From: Gemmatimonadota bacterium
Lineage (GTDB): Bacteria; Gemmatimonadota; Gemmatimonadetes; Longimicrobiales; Gaopeijiaceae
Assembly (NCBI GenBank): GCA_021295815.1
Contig: JAGWBQ010000001.1
Location: 87,165 to 151,164, forward strand
Reading direction: 5' to 3'
DNA length: 64,000 nt
Part shown: in pieces, positions 25,000 to 33,459 of the stretch
How positions within the stretch are numbered: the first letter of the stretch is position 1
Layout of the letters: each line of letters starts with the position of its first letter
Made by a program: the position numbers and the translations under genes
Notes under the pieces: model-generated
The model's database searches: none
The model's input: only the letters and a program-made list of their open reading frames with translations
Told to the model about the DNA's origin: nothing

Positions 25000-27666
25000 A
25001 TGCCCGACACTATCCGCGCTCTTCGCTTCACGCTCATCCGCGCCACGCTTGCGGTTCTTCTCGCCGCCGTCGCGGCTCCCGTCGCGCTCCATGCCCAGGA
25101 CGCCGACGTCCAAGACGCGACCGACGGCCCCCAGGCGGTGCTCGCGGCGAAGGACTGGGTCGCGCCCCCCGACGTGATCGCCGACGCCGTGCTCGCTCCG
25201 CGTCACCTGAACGTGACCCTCTCCAACATCTCGCCCGACAAGACGCGCTTCCTGGTCCAGCTGTCCGACGGTCCGGTGACCATGGACCGTTTCTCGCTCC
25301 CGTTCGACGAGCTCGGCGGCCAGTTCTTCGACTTCCGTGCGAATCGCAACCGCAACCTCACGATTCGGAATTCGGTCGGGATCAGACTCATAGCCGCGGA
25401 CGACGGCTCGACGACCGAGGTGGAAGTTCCGAACGGCGCGCGGGTCTCGAACGCAAGCTGGTCTCCGGACGGCTCGCAGGTGGCCTTCTTCGTGCACGAG
25501 CCGGACGCGACCCACATTCACGTCGCCGACGCCGAAAGCGGCGACTCTCGGCGCGTCACCCGGACTCCGGTGCTCGCGACCTTCGTGACCTCCTTCGAGT
25601 GGACCGGCTCGGGCGGCGAGATCGCGACCGTTCTCATCCCGGAGGACCGTTCGCCACGCCCCCTGGCCCCGCAGGTGCCCGCCGGACCACAGGTAAAGCA
25701 GACCGAGGAGGGCGACAACGTGCTGCGCACCTACGCTTCGCTCATGGCGACGCCGCACGACGAGCAGCTCCTCGAATGGCACGTCACCGGCCAGCTTGCG
25801 GTGATAGACGTCGAGAGCCGGACCGCGACGACCGTCGGCGAACCGGCGATGATCCGCTCCTTCGACTTCTCGCCCGACGGGAGGCACGCCAGGGTGACGA
25901 CCATGCGGCGTCCGTTCAGCTACATCGTTCCGGTCACGTCGTTCGGACGAGTGGAAGAGGTGTGGGACCGCAACGGCGCCGTACTTGTCGAACTGGACGT
26001 CACCGAGCTGAACACCGGGCTCAGGGGCGCGCCCGCCGCGCCCGGAGTGGCCGGCGAAGAGGAAGAGCCCGACCGTCGCCAGCTTGCGTGGCGGGCGGAC
26101 GGGGCCGGCCTGACCTTCCTGCAAATGGAGCCCGCTCCCGACGAGGAAGACGACGCGGACGACACGGCCGCCGACACCGAGGACGACGAGGAGGACTCGG
26201 GTCCGAACCGCCGAATGGATCGGGTCATGCTCTGGAGCCCTCCCTTCGACGACGCGAGCATGAGCACGGTCTTCGAGTCCAGCAACCGGATCTCCAGCCA
26301 TCGCTTCTCTCCCGACCACGACTGGCTCTTCCTCACCCAGCGTCCCGGCGGTGGCGGCGGCGGCTTCGGAGGTGGAGCCGCCCGAGGCGGCAAGGTGCGC
26401 GAATACGCGGTCGATCTGGCCGACCCGGACACCGAACACACCCTCGTCGAATACGATTCCGACGACTTCTACGCCAACCCGGGCTCGCTCGTCATGGAGA
26501 CGGGAAGAGTCGCGGCTTTCGCCAGATTCGGCGGCGGCGGCGGCTCGGCCAACGTCCTGCTCTCCTCGGACGGCGGCTCGGTCTTCTTCGCCGGCACCCA
26601 GTACCACGAAGATCCGCTGGAGGAGGGACCGAAGGCCTTCCTCGACCGCGTGGTCATCGCCACCGGCGACAAGGAGCGCATCTACGAAGGAAGCAACGAG
26701 GACGTGTCCGAGCGGCTGAGCGTGGTGCTCGACGCCGACATGCCGACCATGATCGTCAACCGTTCATCGCCCACCGAGATCGGGCAGTCTTTCCTGGTCG
26801 GAGCGGACGGGGATGCGGTCCGGCTCACGAACAACGTCGATTACACGCCCGACGTCACCATGGCGCCCCGCGAACGTTTCACGGTAGAGAGGCCAGATGG
26901 ATTCCGCTTCCTGGTCAACGTCACCCTGCCCCCGGATTACCGCGAGGGCGAGCGCAGACCCGCCATGTTCTGGTTCTATCCTCGCGAGTACGAGGATCAG
27001 GAGAGCTACGACGAGCGCGGACGCACCTTCGACAAGAACAGCTTCCCGGGCTTCGGGACCCGTTCGATGGAGTACCTGGTGCGGCTGGGATACGTCGTGG
27101 TCGAGCCCGACGCTCCCATCGTGGGAGAGGCGGGTCGGATGAACAACAACTACGAGCACGACCTGCGCAACAACCTCGCCGCAGTGATCGACGAGTTGGA
27201 CCGGCGCGGCTATATCGACAGGCAGCGCCTGGGGCTCGGCGGCCACTCCTACGGCGCCTTCGGCACCGTCAACGCCATGGTGCATACGCCCTTCTTCAAG
27301 GCCGGGATCGCAGGGGACGGCAACTACAACCGCACCTTCACCCCCTTGGGCTTTCAGAGCGAACGCAGACATTTCTGGGATGCGCGCGAGGTCTACCTCG
27401 GCATGTCGCCTTTCGTCTACGCGAACAACCTGACCGGCGCCCTGCTCATGTACCACGGCCTGAACGACCAGAACGTGGGCACGGCTCCCGACCACTCGCC
27501 GAGGCTCTTCCACGCTCTCAACGGTCTGGGCAAGGACGCCGCGATGTACCTCTACCCGTTCGAGGGCCACGGACCAGCCACCCGCGAGACCATTCTCGAT
27601 CTCTGGGCGCGCTGGACCGCCTGGCTCGATGTGCACCTCGGGGAGCCTACGCAGCCGATCACCTGA
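25000..27666 (+). CDS. Secreted S9-family (prolyl oligopeptidase-type) peptidase
   Basis: The 888-residue product starts at ATG 25000, which gives a clean signal peptide (LAVLLAAVAAPVALHAQ). The N-terminal two thirds are a TolB-like propeller (WSPDGSQVAFFVHEP, FSPDGRHARVTTM, RFSPDHDWLFLTQ) interrupted by acidic and glycine-rich loops near 385 and 450. The C-terminal alpha/beta-hydrolase domain has the triad S750 in GGHSYGAFG, D823 in HGLNDQN and H857 in FEGHG. Length and layout fit the large periplasmic S9 group related to glutamyl peptidases. It should cut short peptides in the periplasm. A second S9 gene lies at 58203-60329. The neighbours are not obviously part of one pathway. Confidence 0.9.
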   Translation: MPDTIRALRFTLIRATLAVLLAAVAAPVALHAQDADVQDATDGPQAVLAAKDWVAPPDVIADAVLAPRHLNVTLSNISPDKTRFLVQLSDGPVTMDRFSLPFDELGGQFFDFRANRNRNLTIRNSVGIRLIAADDGSTTEVEVPNGARVSNASWSPDGSQVAFFVHEPDATHIHVADAESGDSRRVTRTPVLATFVTSFEWTGSGGEIATVLIPEDRSPRPLAPQVPAGPQVKQTEEGDNVLRTYASLMATPHDEQLLEWHVTGQLAVIDVESRTATTVGEPAMIRSFDFSPDGRHARVTTMRRPFSYIVPVTSFGRVEEVWDRNGAVLVELDVTELNTGLRGAPAAPGVAGEEEEPDRRQLAWRADGAGLTFLQMEPAPDEEDDADDTAADTEDDEEDSGPNRRMDRVMLWSPPFDDASMSTVFESSNRISSHRFSPDHDWLFLTQRPGGGGGGFGGGAARGGKVREYAVDLADPDTEHTLVEYDSDDFYANPGSLVMETGRVAAFARFGGGGGSANVLLSSDGGSVFFAGTQYHEDPLEEGPKAFLDRVVIATGDKERIYEGSNEDVSERLSVVLDADMPTMIVNRSSPTEIGQSFLVGADGDAVRLTNNVDYTPDVTMAPRERFTVERPDGFRFLVNVTLPPDYREGERRPAMFWFYPREYEDQESYDERGRTFDKNSFPGFGTRSMEYLVRLGYVVVEPDAPIVGEAGRMNNNYEHDLRNNLAAVIDELDRRGYIDRQRLGLGGHSYGAFGTVNAMVHTPFFKAGIAGDGNYNRTFTPLGFQSERRHFWDAREVYLGMSPFVYANNLTGALLMYHGLNDQNVGTAPDHSPRLFHALNGLGKDAAMYLYPFEGHGPATRETILDLWARWTAWLDVHLGEPTQPIT

Positions 27667-27799
27667 CCGGAGCGCCACACACGTTCGACTCCGCTTGGCG
27701 AGCCCGTCCGACGCGACGCGCCCGGAACGATCAAACGCTGCGCGCGTATGAACAGGAAAGATCCCACGTGTCGAACAACGTTTCCCGGGAGGATGTGAA

Positions 27800-28294
27800 A
27801 TGAGAAGGTTCAGACAGCGAATCGAAGACCAGCGCACCCTCGCGGTTGTCGGGGCTTCCGCCCTGGGAGGGATCGTGATGCTCGTGGCGATCCCGACGCT
27901 GATCATGGGGTTCGCGGAGGGCGAGGCGGACTACGTGCAGTTGGTCGAGCTGCGGCCCGAGCCCGATGCTCTCGAGATCGAACCTCTCGCAATCGCCGAG
28001 GCCCGCGAGATCGCAATCGCCGAGGCCCGCGAGATGATCGACCGAAAGAACGTCGGCTCGGTGAGTATGGCGTTCGCCGAGGACGGTTCAACCATTACGG
28101 TATCCGGTACGGTATCCGGTCCGTCTCATCGAGCACGGGTGACGCGCGAGTTTCTGGTCAAGGACCTGACGGAGATCCTCGCCGCCGAGTCCGTCGAAGT
28201 CACCGTCGACTCCGAGACGGGTTCCCTGTCATTCGACCTTGGGGACAGAAAGAAGGTCATCGTGTACAGGCCGCAAGCCGAAGGCAACAGGTAG
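27800..28294 (+). CDS. Small single-pass membrane protein with in-frame tandem repeats
   Basis: The 164-residue product is not recognised. ATG 27800 lies seven bases behind GGGAGG, a good ribosome site. A basic cytoplasmic tip (about 14 residues) is followed by one membrane segment (about 15-37) and a periplasmic part of about 125 residues. The periplasmic part contains a duplicated octapeptide (IAEAREIA IAEARE-) from a perfect 24-base tandem repeat, and TVSGTVSG from a perfect 12-base tandem repeat. The rest is alternating strand and helix with many Glu, Asp and Val. The stop is one base before the probable TTG start of the serine hydrolase, so the two are likely co-translated. Confidence 0.7.
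   Translation: MRRFRQRIEDQRTLAVVGASALGGIVMLVAIPTLIMGFAEGEADYVQLVELRPEPDALEIEPLAIAEAREIAIAEAREMIDRKNVGSVSMAFAEDGSTITVSGTVSGPSHRARVTREFLVKDLTEILAAESVEVTVDSETGSLSFDLGDRKKVIVYRPQAEGNR
27987..28034 (+). repeat. Perfect tandem duplication of 24 bases
   Basis: The unit at 27987-28010 (tcgcaatcgccg then aggcccgcgaga) is repeated exactly at 28011-28034. Being a multiple of three, it duplicates eight residues in the periplasmic stalk of the small membrane protein. Confidence 0.95.
28096..28119 (+). repeat. Perfect tandem duplication of 12 bases
   Basis: tacggtatccgg occurs twice in direct succession and encodes TVSGTVSG. It lies 61 bases after the 24-base duplication in the same gene and also keeps the frame. 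Confidence 0.95.
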
Positions 28295-28295
28295 C

Positions 28296-29978
28296 TTGCG
28301 GAGCCGACCGCTCGCCTCCGCTTGGACGGGCTGTCTTCTCCTACTCGTATCCGCCGACGCGTCAGCCCTTCAGGAAGGCGGCCCGTCCCTTGAGCTCGAT
28401 GACTCCCAAACCGCCGCGATAGACTCGATCTTCTCGCGCTGGGACAACACCTCGGGCGCGGGCTGTGCGGTCGGTGTCGGCACCATCGGAATCGGCAGCG
28501 GTCCGCTAAGCGTCTTCGAGCGCGCCTACGGCATGGCGAATCTGGAATACGCCATCGCCAACACCCCCTCCACCGTCTTCGAGGGCGGATCGGTATCCAA
28601 GCAGTTCACAGCAGCGGCCATCGTGCTGCTCGCTCTCGAGGGAGAGCTCTCGCTGGACGGCGACGTGCGCGATCACGTGCCCGAGCTCCCGGACTACGGC
28701 GAGACCGTCACCATCCGTCACCTCCTCACACACACCAGCGGGCTGCGCGACTGGGGGTCGGTCGCGGCGATCTCGGGCTGGGGTCGGGAGCGGCGCAGCC
28801 ACGATCACGACTGGGCGCTCGACATCATGTCCCGCCAGACCGCCCTCAATTTCTCGCCGGGGACCCAGTACTCCTACTCGAACTCCGGCTACAACCTGGC
28901 TGCCGTCATCGTCGCCCGCGTTTCGGGTCGGTCGTTCGCCGATTTCTCCCGAGAGAGGATCTTCGAGCCCCTCGGCCTCGGCAGCACCCAGTGGCGGGAC
29001 GACTATCGGAGGCCGGTTCCCGGAAGAAGCACGGGCTACAGGCCCGCCGGCGGCGGGTGGCTCATCAACCATCCCATCGAGCATGTGCACGGCAACGGCG
29101 GCATCCTCACCACGGTCGGCGATCTCATCGCCTGGACCCACGCGCTCGCAACTGGGGAAGGGCTGGGCGGAGCACCCTTCGTCGAGGCCATGCACGAGCG
29201 CGGGACTCTGACGGACGGCTCGCGGATCCCCTACGCCAGCGGGATCGTGCACGGCGAGCTGGGCGGCGCGGCTTCCGTGACCCACACGGGTTCCACGGCC
29301 GGTTACCGAGCCTTCCTCGGTCGCTATCCCGACCACGACCTGACCGTGGCCATGCTCTGCAACGCCGCCAACGCTCCCACCGGAGGAACCGGCAGCGCGG
29401 TGGCGAGAGTCGTTCTGGGCGGGACCGCGGCGAACGCGCAGCGGGCGACGGCGATCGACATGAGCCAGGAATCTCTCGCCGAATACTCGGGACTCTACCG
29501 CAACCCGAACACCGGCACGCCCAAGAGGCTGAGGGTATCGGCCGGCGTCCTGCGGGAAGGGCCCGTGGAGCTGGTTCCGGTCGCGGAAGGACGGTTCAGC
29601 GTGGGAGGCGGGGCGCGCCACTACGTCTTCATGCCTGCGGATTCCGGCAGACCGACCCTCGTGGTCGACTCCTGGGAGTATACCGACGAGCGGTTCGAGC
29701 CGGTCGATGAGTGGCTTCCGAGCGCCGAAGAGCTGGCCGGATTCGCCGGCGTCCACGAAAGCGACGAGGCCGAGACGGTCTTCACGTTCTCGGTCGAGGA
29801 CGGACGACTCGTTCTCACGCGACGACCCGGCAACGTAACGGCGCTCAATCCGGTCTATGAGGACGCCTTCCAAATGCCCGGGGGGACGCTGCGCTTTCGT
29901 CGGGACGCGGACGGCGAGGTCTCGGGTCTCCGTCTGAGCGTCAGCCGCGTCTTCGACATGCGCTTCGAGAGGCGGTAG
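28296..29978 (+). CDS. Serine beta-lactamase-like hydrolase (class C / family S12 type)
   Basis: The 560-residue product has a signal peptide (SAWTGCLLLLVSADASA). I placed the start at TTG 28296, directly after the previous stop; a GTG at 28239 would give a 579-residue form whose extra residues only read through the neighbour in another frame. The beta-lactamase domain (about 40-370) has S99-V-S-K102 (SxxK), YSYSNSGYN (YxN) and HTGSTAGYR in place of KTG, as in esterase EstB and D-aminopeptidase-like members. The C-terminal 170 residues form a beta-rich lipocalin-like extension. A periplasmic esterase or peptidase is more likely than antibiotic resistance. Confidence 0.88.
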   Translation: MRSRPLASAWTGCLLLLVSADASALQEGGPSLELDDSQTAAIDSIFSRWDNTSGAGCAVGVGTIGIGSGPLSVFERAYGMANLEYAIANTPSTVFEGGSVSKQFTAAAIVLLALEGELSLDGDVRDHVPELPDYGETVTIRHLLTHTSGLRDWGSVAAISGWGRERRSHDHDWALDIMSRQTALNFSPGTQYSYSNSGYNLAAVIVARVSGRSFADFSRERIFEPLGLGSTQWRDDYRRPVPGRSTGYRPAGGGWLINHPIEHVHGNGGILTTVGDLIAWTHALATGEGLGGAPFVEAMHERGTLTDGSRIPYASGIVHGELGGAASVTHTGSTAGYRAFLGRYPDHDLTVAMLCNAANAPTGGTGSAVARVVLGGTAANAQRATAIDMSQESLAEYSGLYRNPNTGTPKRLRVSAGVLREGPVELVPVAEGRFSVGGGARHYVFMPADSGRPTLVVDSWEYTDERFEPVDEWLPSAEELAGFAGVHESDEAETVFTFSVEDGRLVLTRRPGNVTALNPVYEDAFQMPGGTLRFRRDADGEVSGLRLSVSRVFDMRFERR

Positions 29979-30161
29979 CGACTGCGATCATCGAGTGCGA
30001 GACGGGCGACGAGCTGCTCGCGCAGGTAAGGGAAGTGTCGTAAGTTTTCGTGGGCCCAATATCCCGAGGCCGAGGCGCAGCCGCGGTCTCCGGCGGCGAC
30101 TGCGGCATCTTATCCGCCGAACGCATCCTCGGCCCCTGACCCGATCAACATCGACCTCACC

Positions 30162-30674
30162 ATGATGAACCAAGCCCCCAGCCCCTTCCCGGCCCTCGCC
30201 GCCCTCGTGTTCTTCGCCGCCGCCTGCGCATCCGACGCCGACGAGGGGGAGCCGATGGGCGACGTCGTGGAGGAATCGGCGCCTGCCACCGTGACCATCA
30301 CCTCGCCCGCCGAGGGCGACACGGTCGATCCCGGACCGTTGACGGTTACCATGACCGTCACCGGCGTCTCGATCGTTCCGGCCGGCGACACCACCTCGGG
30401 AACCGGCCATCACCATCTCTATCTCGACGCCGATGTCGATGACGTCACCGTGCCGGTGCCCACCGTGCCGGGAAGCATCGTCCACATGGGCGACGCCAGC
30501 TCGCAGTTCACCTTCGAGGAGGTCGGCCCGGGCGAGCACAGGCTGATCGCCATAGTCGCCGACGGTGTCCACGTCCCGCTCCGGCCGCTGGTGGTGGACA
30601 CGGTGCATTTCGTGGTCACGAACGCCGTCGACGTTCAAATCGCTCCCTTCGGGGTCGACTCGGTTGTGAGGTGA
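30162..30674 (+). CDS. DUF4399 lipoprotein
   Basis: The 170-residue product has a lipobox signal (LVFFAAACAS). The mature part contains one DUF4399 domain: VTITSPAEGDTV, then GTGHHHLYLD with three adjacent histidines, and FEEVGPGEHRLIAIVADG. The fold is a small immunoglobulin-like beta-sandwich, and the HHH run suggests metal binding, but no function is established. ATG 30162 and ATG 30165 are adjacent and equivalent. It stands alone between the serine hydrolase and cassette 2, followed by an inverted repeat that may end its transcript. Confidence 0.85.
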   Translation: MMNQAPSPFPALAALVFFAAACASDADEGEPMGDVVEESAPATVTITSPAEGDTVDPGPLTVTMTVTGVSIVPAGDTTSGTGHHHLYLDADVDDVTVPVPTVPGSIVHMGDASSQFTFEEVGPGEHRLIAIVADGVHVPLRPLVVDTVHFVVTNAVDVQIAPFGVDSVVR

Positions 30675-30709
30675 TCGCCCACGGTCGTCGCTTGCGCTTC
30701 CAGCGATCA
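30672..30709 (+). terminator. Inverted repeat after the DUF4399 gene
   Basis: TGATCGC at 30672-30678 (including the TGA stop) is the exact complement of GCGATCA at 30703-30709, with a 24-base loop. It is followed by tatcctatcgtt, the nearest thing to a T-rich tail here. Function uncertain. Confidence 0.4.
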
Positions 30710-30815
30710 TATCCTATCGTTGCTTGGGGCGTTCAGGGCTGAACTCAGCACTAACCAGCCCCGCAGGTGTCTCTCCTGAAACGCCTTTAATTACAGCCTC
30801 GGGCCTTGACCGTAC

Positions 30816-33413
30816 ATGAAAAGATACCTCCCGCTCGCCTTGGCGCTGGGGATTTTCCTGGTTCTCCTCGGGCAGTCGAGCCACCTCGGTAGCGGCGCGA
30901 GCCTGCGAGACTCTCTCGATCCGACCGTGGTGGCGGCCACCCCGGACGGTGCGCCGCAGACCGGGGCAGTCGTCCGCGGCGTGTCCGACGAGCCGGGCCT
31001 CGGTCCGCAGGGTTCGGCCGGCGTCGTGACGACGCCCGCTGAAGCCGTTCCGACCGGGTCGTCGTCCCCGGCGGCGCATTTCTCGACGCCGCCTTCCGTC
31101 GACGAGGCTCTGAACGAGGTCGTTCGGTCGTACTGCGTTCGCTGCCACAGCGATCGAAGGCTTCTCGGCAACATGTCGCTCGAGGAGTTCGACGTCGCGC
31201 GCCCCGAACTCGCCGGCGAGCTGGCTGAGAAGATGATCCACAAGCTCCGTGCCGGAATGATGCCCCCGCGGAGTGCGCGCCAGCCGAGCGAAGACACCCT
31301 GGTCCTGCTCGCCGACCAACTCGAGAACACCCTCGACGCGATCGCCCGCAGCAACCCCAACCCGGGACGTCGGACCTTCCAACGTCTGGTTCGCGCCGAG
31401 TACGAAGCTGCGGTGAACGAGCTCTTCGGACTCGATATCGACGCCTCCGCCTTCCTCCCCACCGAGACCCTCTCGGAGAACTTCGACAACATCGCCGACA
31501 TGCAGTTGCTCTCGGCGACGCTGATGGAGGGCTACCTGAGGGCGGCGGCCTTCGTGGCCAGGGCGGCGGTCGGAGACCCGGACGCCACCCCGGCCTCGTC
31601 GGTCTACAAGGTGGCGAAAACCCTCTCCCAGGTCGGCCACGTCGAAGGCGCGCCGCTCGGCACCAGAGGCGGCACCTCGGTCGTGCACAACTTCCCCGCC
31701 GACGGCGACTACGTATTCGAGCTCGACCTGCATCCCGAGCCCACGGGCAATCTCTACGGCCTGACCGCCGGCGACGGCGAACAGCTCGAGGTCTCGATCA
31801 ACGGCGAACGGGTCGCCCTCTTCGATCTCGATCGCTGGATGTCCGAAGCCGATCCCACCGGTCTGCGCCTGGAGACCCCGCCGATTCACGTGCGCGCCGG
31901 TCCCCATAGGGTGTCGGCGGCGTTCGTGCAGCGCTTCGAAGGGCCGGTCGTCGATCTTCTGACGCCGGTCGACTACACCCTCGCGGACTCGCAGATCGGC
32001 ACCGCCTACGGCATCACCACCGTTCCGCACCTCCGCGACCTCACCATCTCCGGTCCTTTCCGGGTCACGGGCGTCTCGGAGACGCCGGCCCGCCGTCGCA
32101 TCTTCACCTGTCGCCCCACCTCGCTGGAGGAGGAGCGTCCCTGCGCCGAACGCATAATCGGGAACCTGGCCCGTCGCGCCTACCGCAGACCTCTGGAAGA
32201 CGGGGAGACGTCCGCTCTGATGGTCTTCTACGATCAGGGCCGGGAGGAAGGCGGTTTCGAGGTCGGCGTTCGCACCGCCCTCCAGGCGATTCTGGCTTCG
32301 CCCCACTTCACTTTCCGCATCGAAGAGGTGCCTGCGGGAGTGGCTCCCGGCGAAAAGTACCCGATCGCACCTTACGACATCGCGTCCCGACTCTCGTTCT
32401 TCCTCTGGGGTTCGCCTCCCGACGACGTGCTCATCGACGCGGCCGCGAGAGGGAAGCTTTCGGAACCCGACGAACTCGAGGCGCAGGCTCGGCGCATGCT
32501 GGCCGACCCCAGGGCCGAAGCGCTGGCCACACGCTTCGCGGCTCAGTGGTTCCGGCTCCAGGACCTTGAGAAGATCCACCCCGACGCCCAGCTCTACCCG
32601 TACTACGATCACACCCTCGCGGAGGCGATGGAGCGCGAGACCGAGCTCCTCTTCCACCACATCGTGACCGAGGACCGGAGCATATTCGACGTGATCACGG
32701 CGGACTACACCTTCGTGAACGAGCGGCTCGCCGATCACTACGGCTTCCCCGATGTCGTCGGATCGCACTTCCGCCGGGTGCCGGTCGAAGACCCGAACCG
32801 ACACGGCGTCACGGGTCACGGCTCGGTGCTCATGATGACCTCGCACGCGGACCGAACCTCGCCCGTCCTGCGTGGCAAGTGGGTGCTGGAGGTCCTCCTC
32901 GGGAGCCCGCCTCCGCCGCCTCCGCCCGACGTTCCCGCATTCGAGGAGACCGACGCCGCCACCGACGGTCAGGAGCTCTCCACCCGGCTGCGCATGGAGC
33001 AGCACCGCGCCAACCCGTCGTGCACGTCGTGCCACAACGTCATCGACCCCATCGGACTCGCCCTCGACAACTTCGACGTGACCGGAGCCTGGCGCATCAA
33101 GGAGCACGGAATGCCGATCGACGCGACCGGCATGCTCTACGACGGGACTCCCCTCGCCTCGCCCGTCGATCTGCGGAACGCGATCCTCGCTCGCCCTTCG
33201 GTCTACGTGCGCACCTTCACCCGCAACCTCATGGCCTATGCGCTCGGACGACGGGTCGAATACTTCGACATGCCTACCGTCCGGCAGATAGAGCGGGCCG
33301 CGAAAGCCAACGACCACCGGGTCACCGACTACATCATCGGCATCATCCGCAGTCCGGCGTTCAGGCTGGCCGTGGCCGAAGACCATACCGACGATCACGA
33401 AGACGAATACTGA
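30816..33413 (+). CDS. Cassette 2 cytochrome: planctomycete-type PSCyt/PSD protein
   Basis: The 865-residue paralogue of 12461-15082 has a signal anchor (LPLALALGIFLVLLG), a low-complexity spacer, and the haem c site CVRCH with C107, C110 and H111. The domain order is the same: DUF1587 (about 180-245), a beta-rich domain, DUF1595 from RIFTCRPTS (about 425), DUF1592 from ASRLSFFLWG (about 523), DUF1588 with the GSPPPPPPPDVP linker and the second site CTSCH (C736, C739, H740), and DUF1585. The C-terminus is rich in His and Asp (EDHTDDHEDEY), which copy 1 lacks, and might bind a metal. The DUF1595-1585 part is highly similar to copy 1, while the spacer and beta-rich domain have diverged. Confidence 0.9.
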   Translation: MKRYLPLALALGIFLVLLGQSSHLGSGASLRDSLDPTVVAATPDGAPQTGAVVRGVSDEPGLGPQGSAGVVTTPAEAVPTGSSSPAAHFSTPPSVDEALNEVVRSYCVRCHSDRRLLGNMSLEEFDVARPELAGELAEKMIHKLRAGMMPPRSARQPSEDTLVLLADQLENTLDAIARSNPNPGRRTFQRLVRAEYEAAVNELFGLDIDASAFLPTETLSENFDNIADMQLLSATLMEGYLRAAAFVARAAVGDPDATPASSVYKVAKTLSQVGHVEGAPLGTRGGTSVVHNFPADGDYVFELDLHPEPTGNLYGLTAGDGEQLEVSINGERVALFDLDRWMSEADPTGLRLETPPIHVRAGPHRVSAAFVQRFEGPVVDLLTPVDYTLADSQIGTAYGITTVPHLRDLTISGPFRVTGVSETPARRRIFTCRPTSLEEERPCAERIIGNLARRAYRRPLEDGETSALMVFYDQGREEGGFEVGVRTALQAILASPHFTFRIEEVPAGVAPGEKYPIAPYDIASRLSFFLWGSPPDDVLIDAAARGKLSEPDELEAQARRMLADPRAEALATRFAAQWFRLQDLEKIHPDAQLYPYYDHTLAEAMERETELLFHHIVTEDRSIFDVITADYTFVNERLADHYGFPDVVGSHFRRVPVEDPNRHGVTGHGSVLMMTSHADRTSPVLRGKWVLEVLLGSPPPPPPPDVPAFEETDAATDGQELSTRLRMEQHRANPSCTSCHNVIDPIGLALDNFDVTGAWRIKEHGMPIDATGMLYDGTPLASPVDLRNAILARPSVYVRTFTRNLMAYALGRRVEYFDMPTVRQIERAAKANDHRVTDYIIGIIRSPAFRLAVAEDHTDDHEDEY

Positions 33414-33459
33414 ACGAAGACCGGATCGGGACCCACGCATCCTCACTCTCGAAAATGAC

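Noticed and set aside
24924-27803. A 959-codon frame overlapping the S9 peptidase in another frame
   Set aside because: The product is Arg/Pro-rich low-complexity sequence, typical of an off-frame reading, while the other frame has a signal peptide and a full catalytic triad.
28260-30000. Class C beta-lactamase as a resistance gene
   Set aside because: SxxK and YxN are present, but HTG replaces KTG, and a C-terminal beta domain is added, as in esterases and D-aminopeptidases. Antibiotic resistance is not supported.
29979-30161. Possible tRNA or small RNA between the serine hydrolase and DUF4399 genes
   Set aside because: No TTC-loop consensus or cloverleaf could be drawn, and no promoter/terminator pair is convincing.
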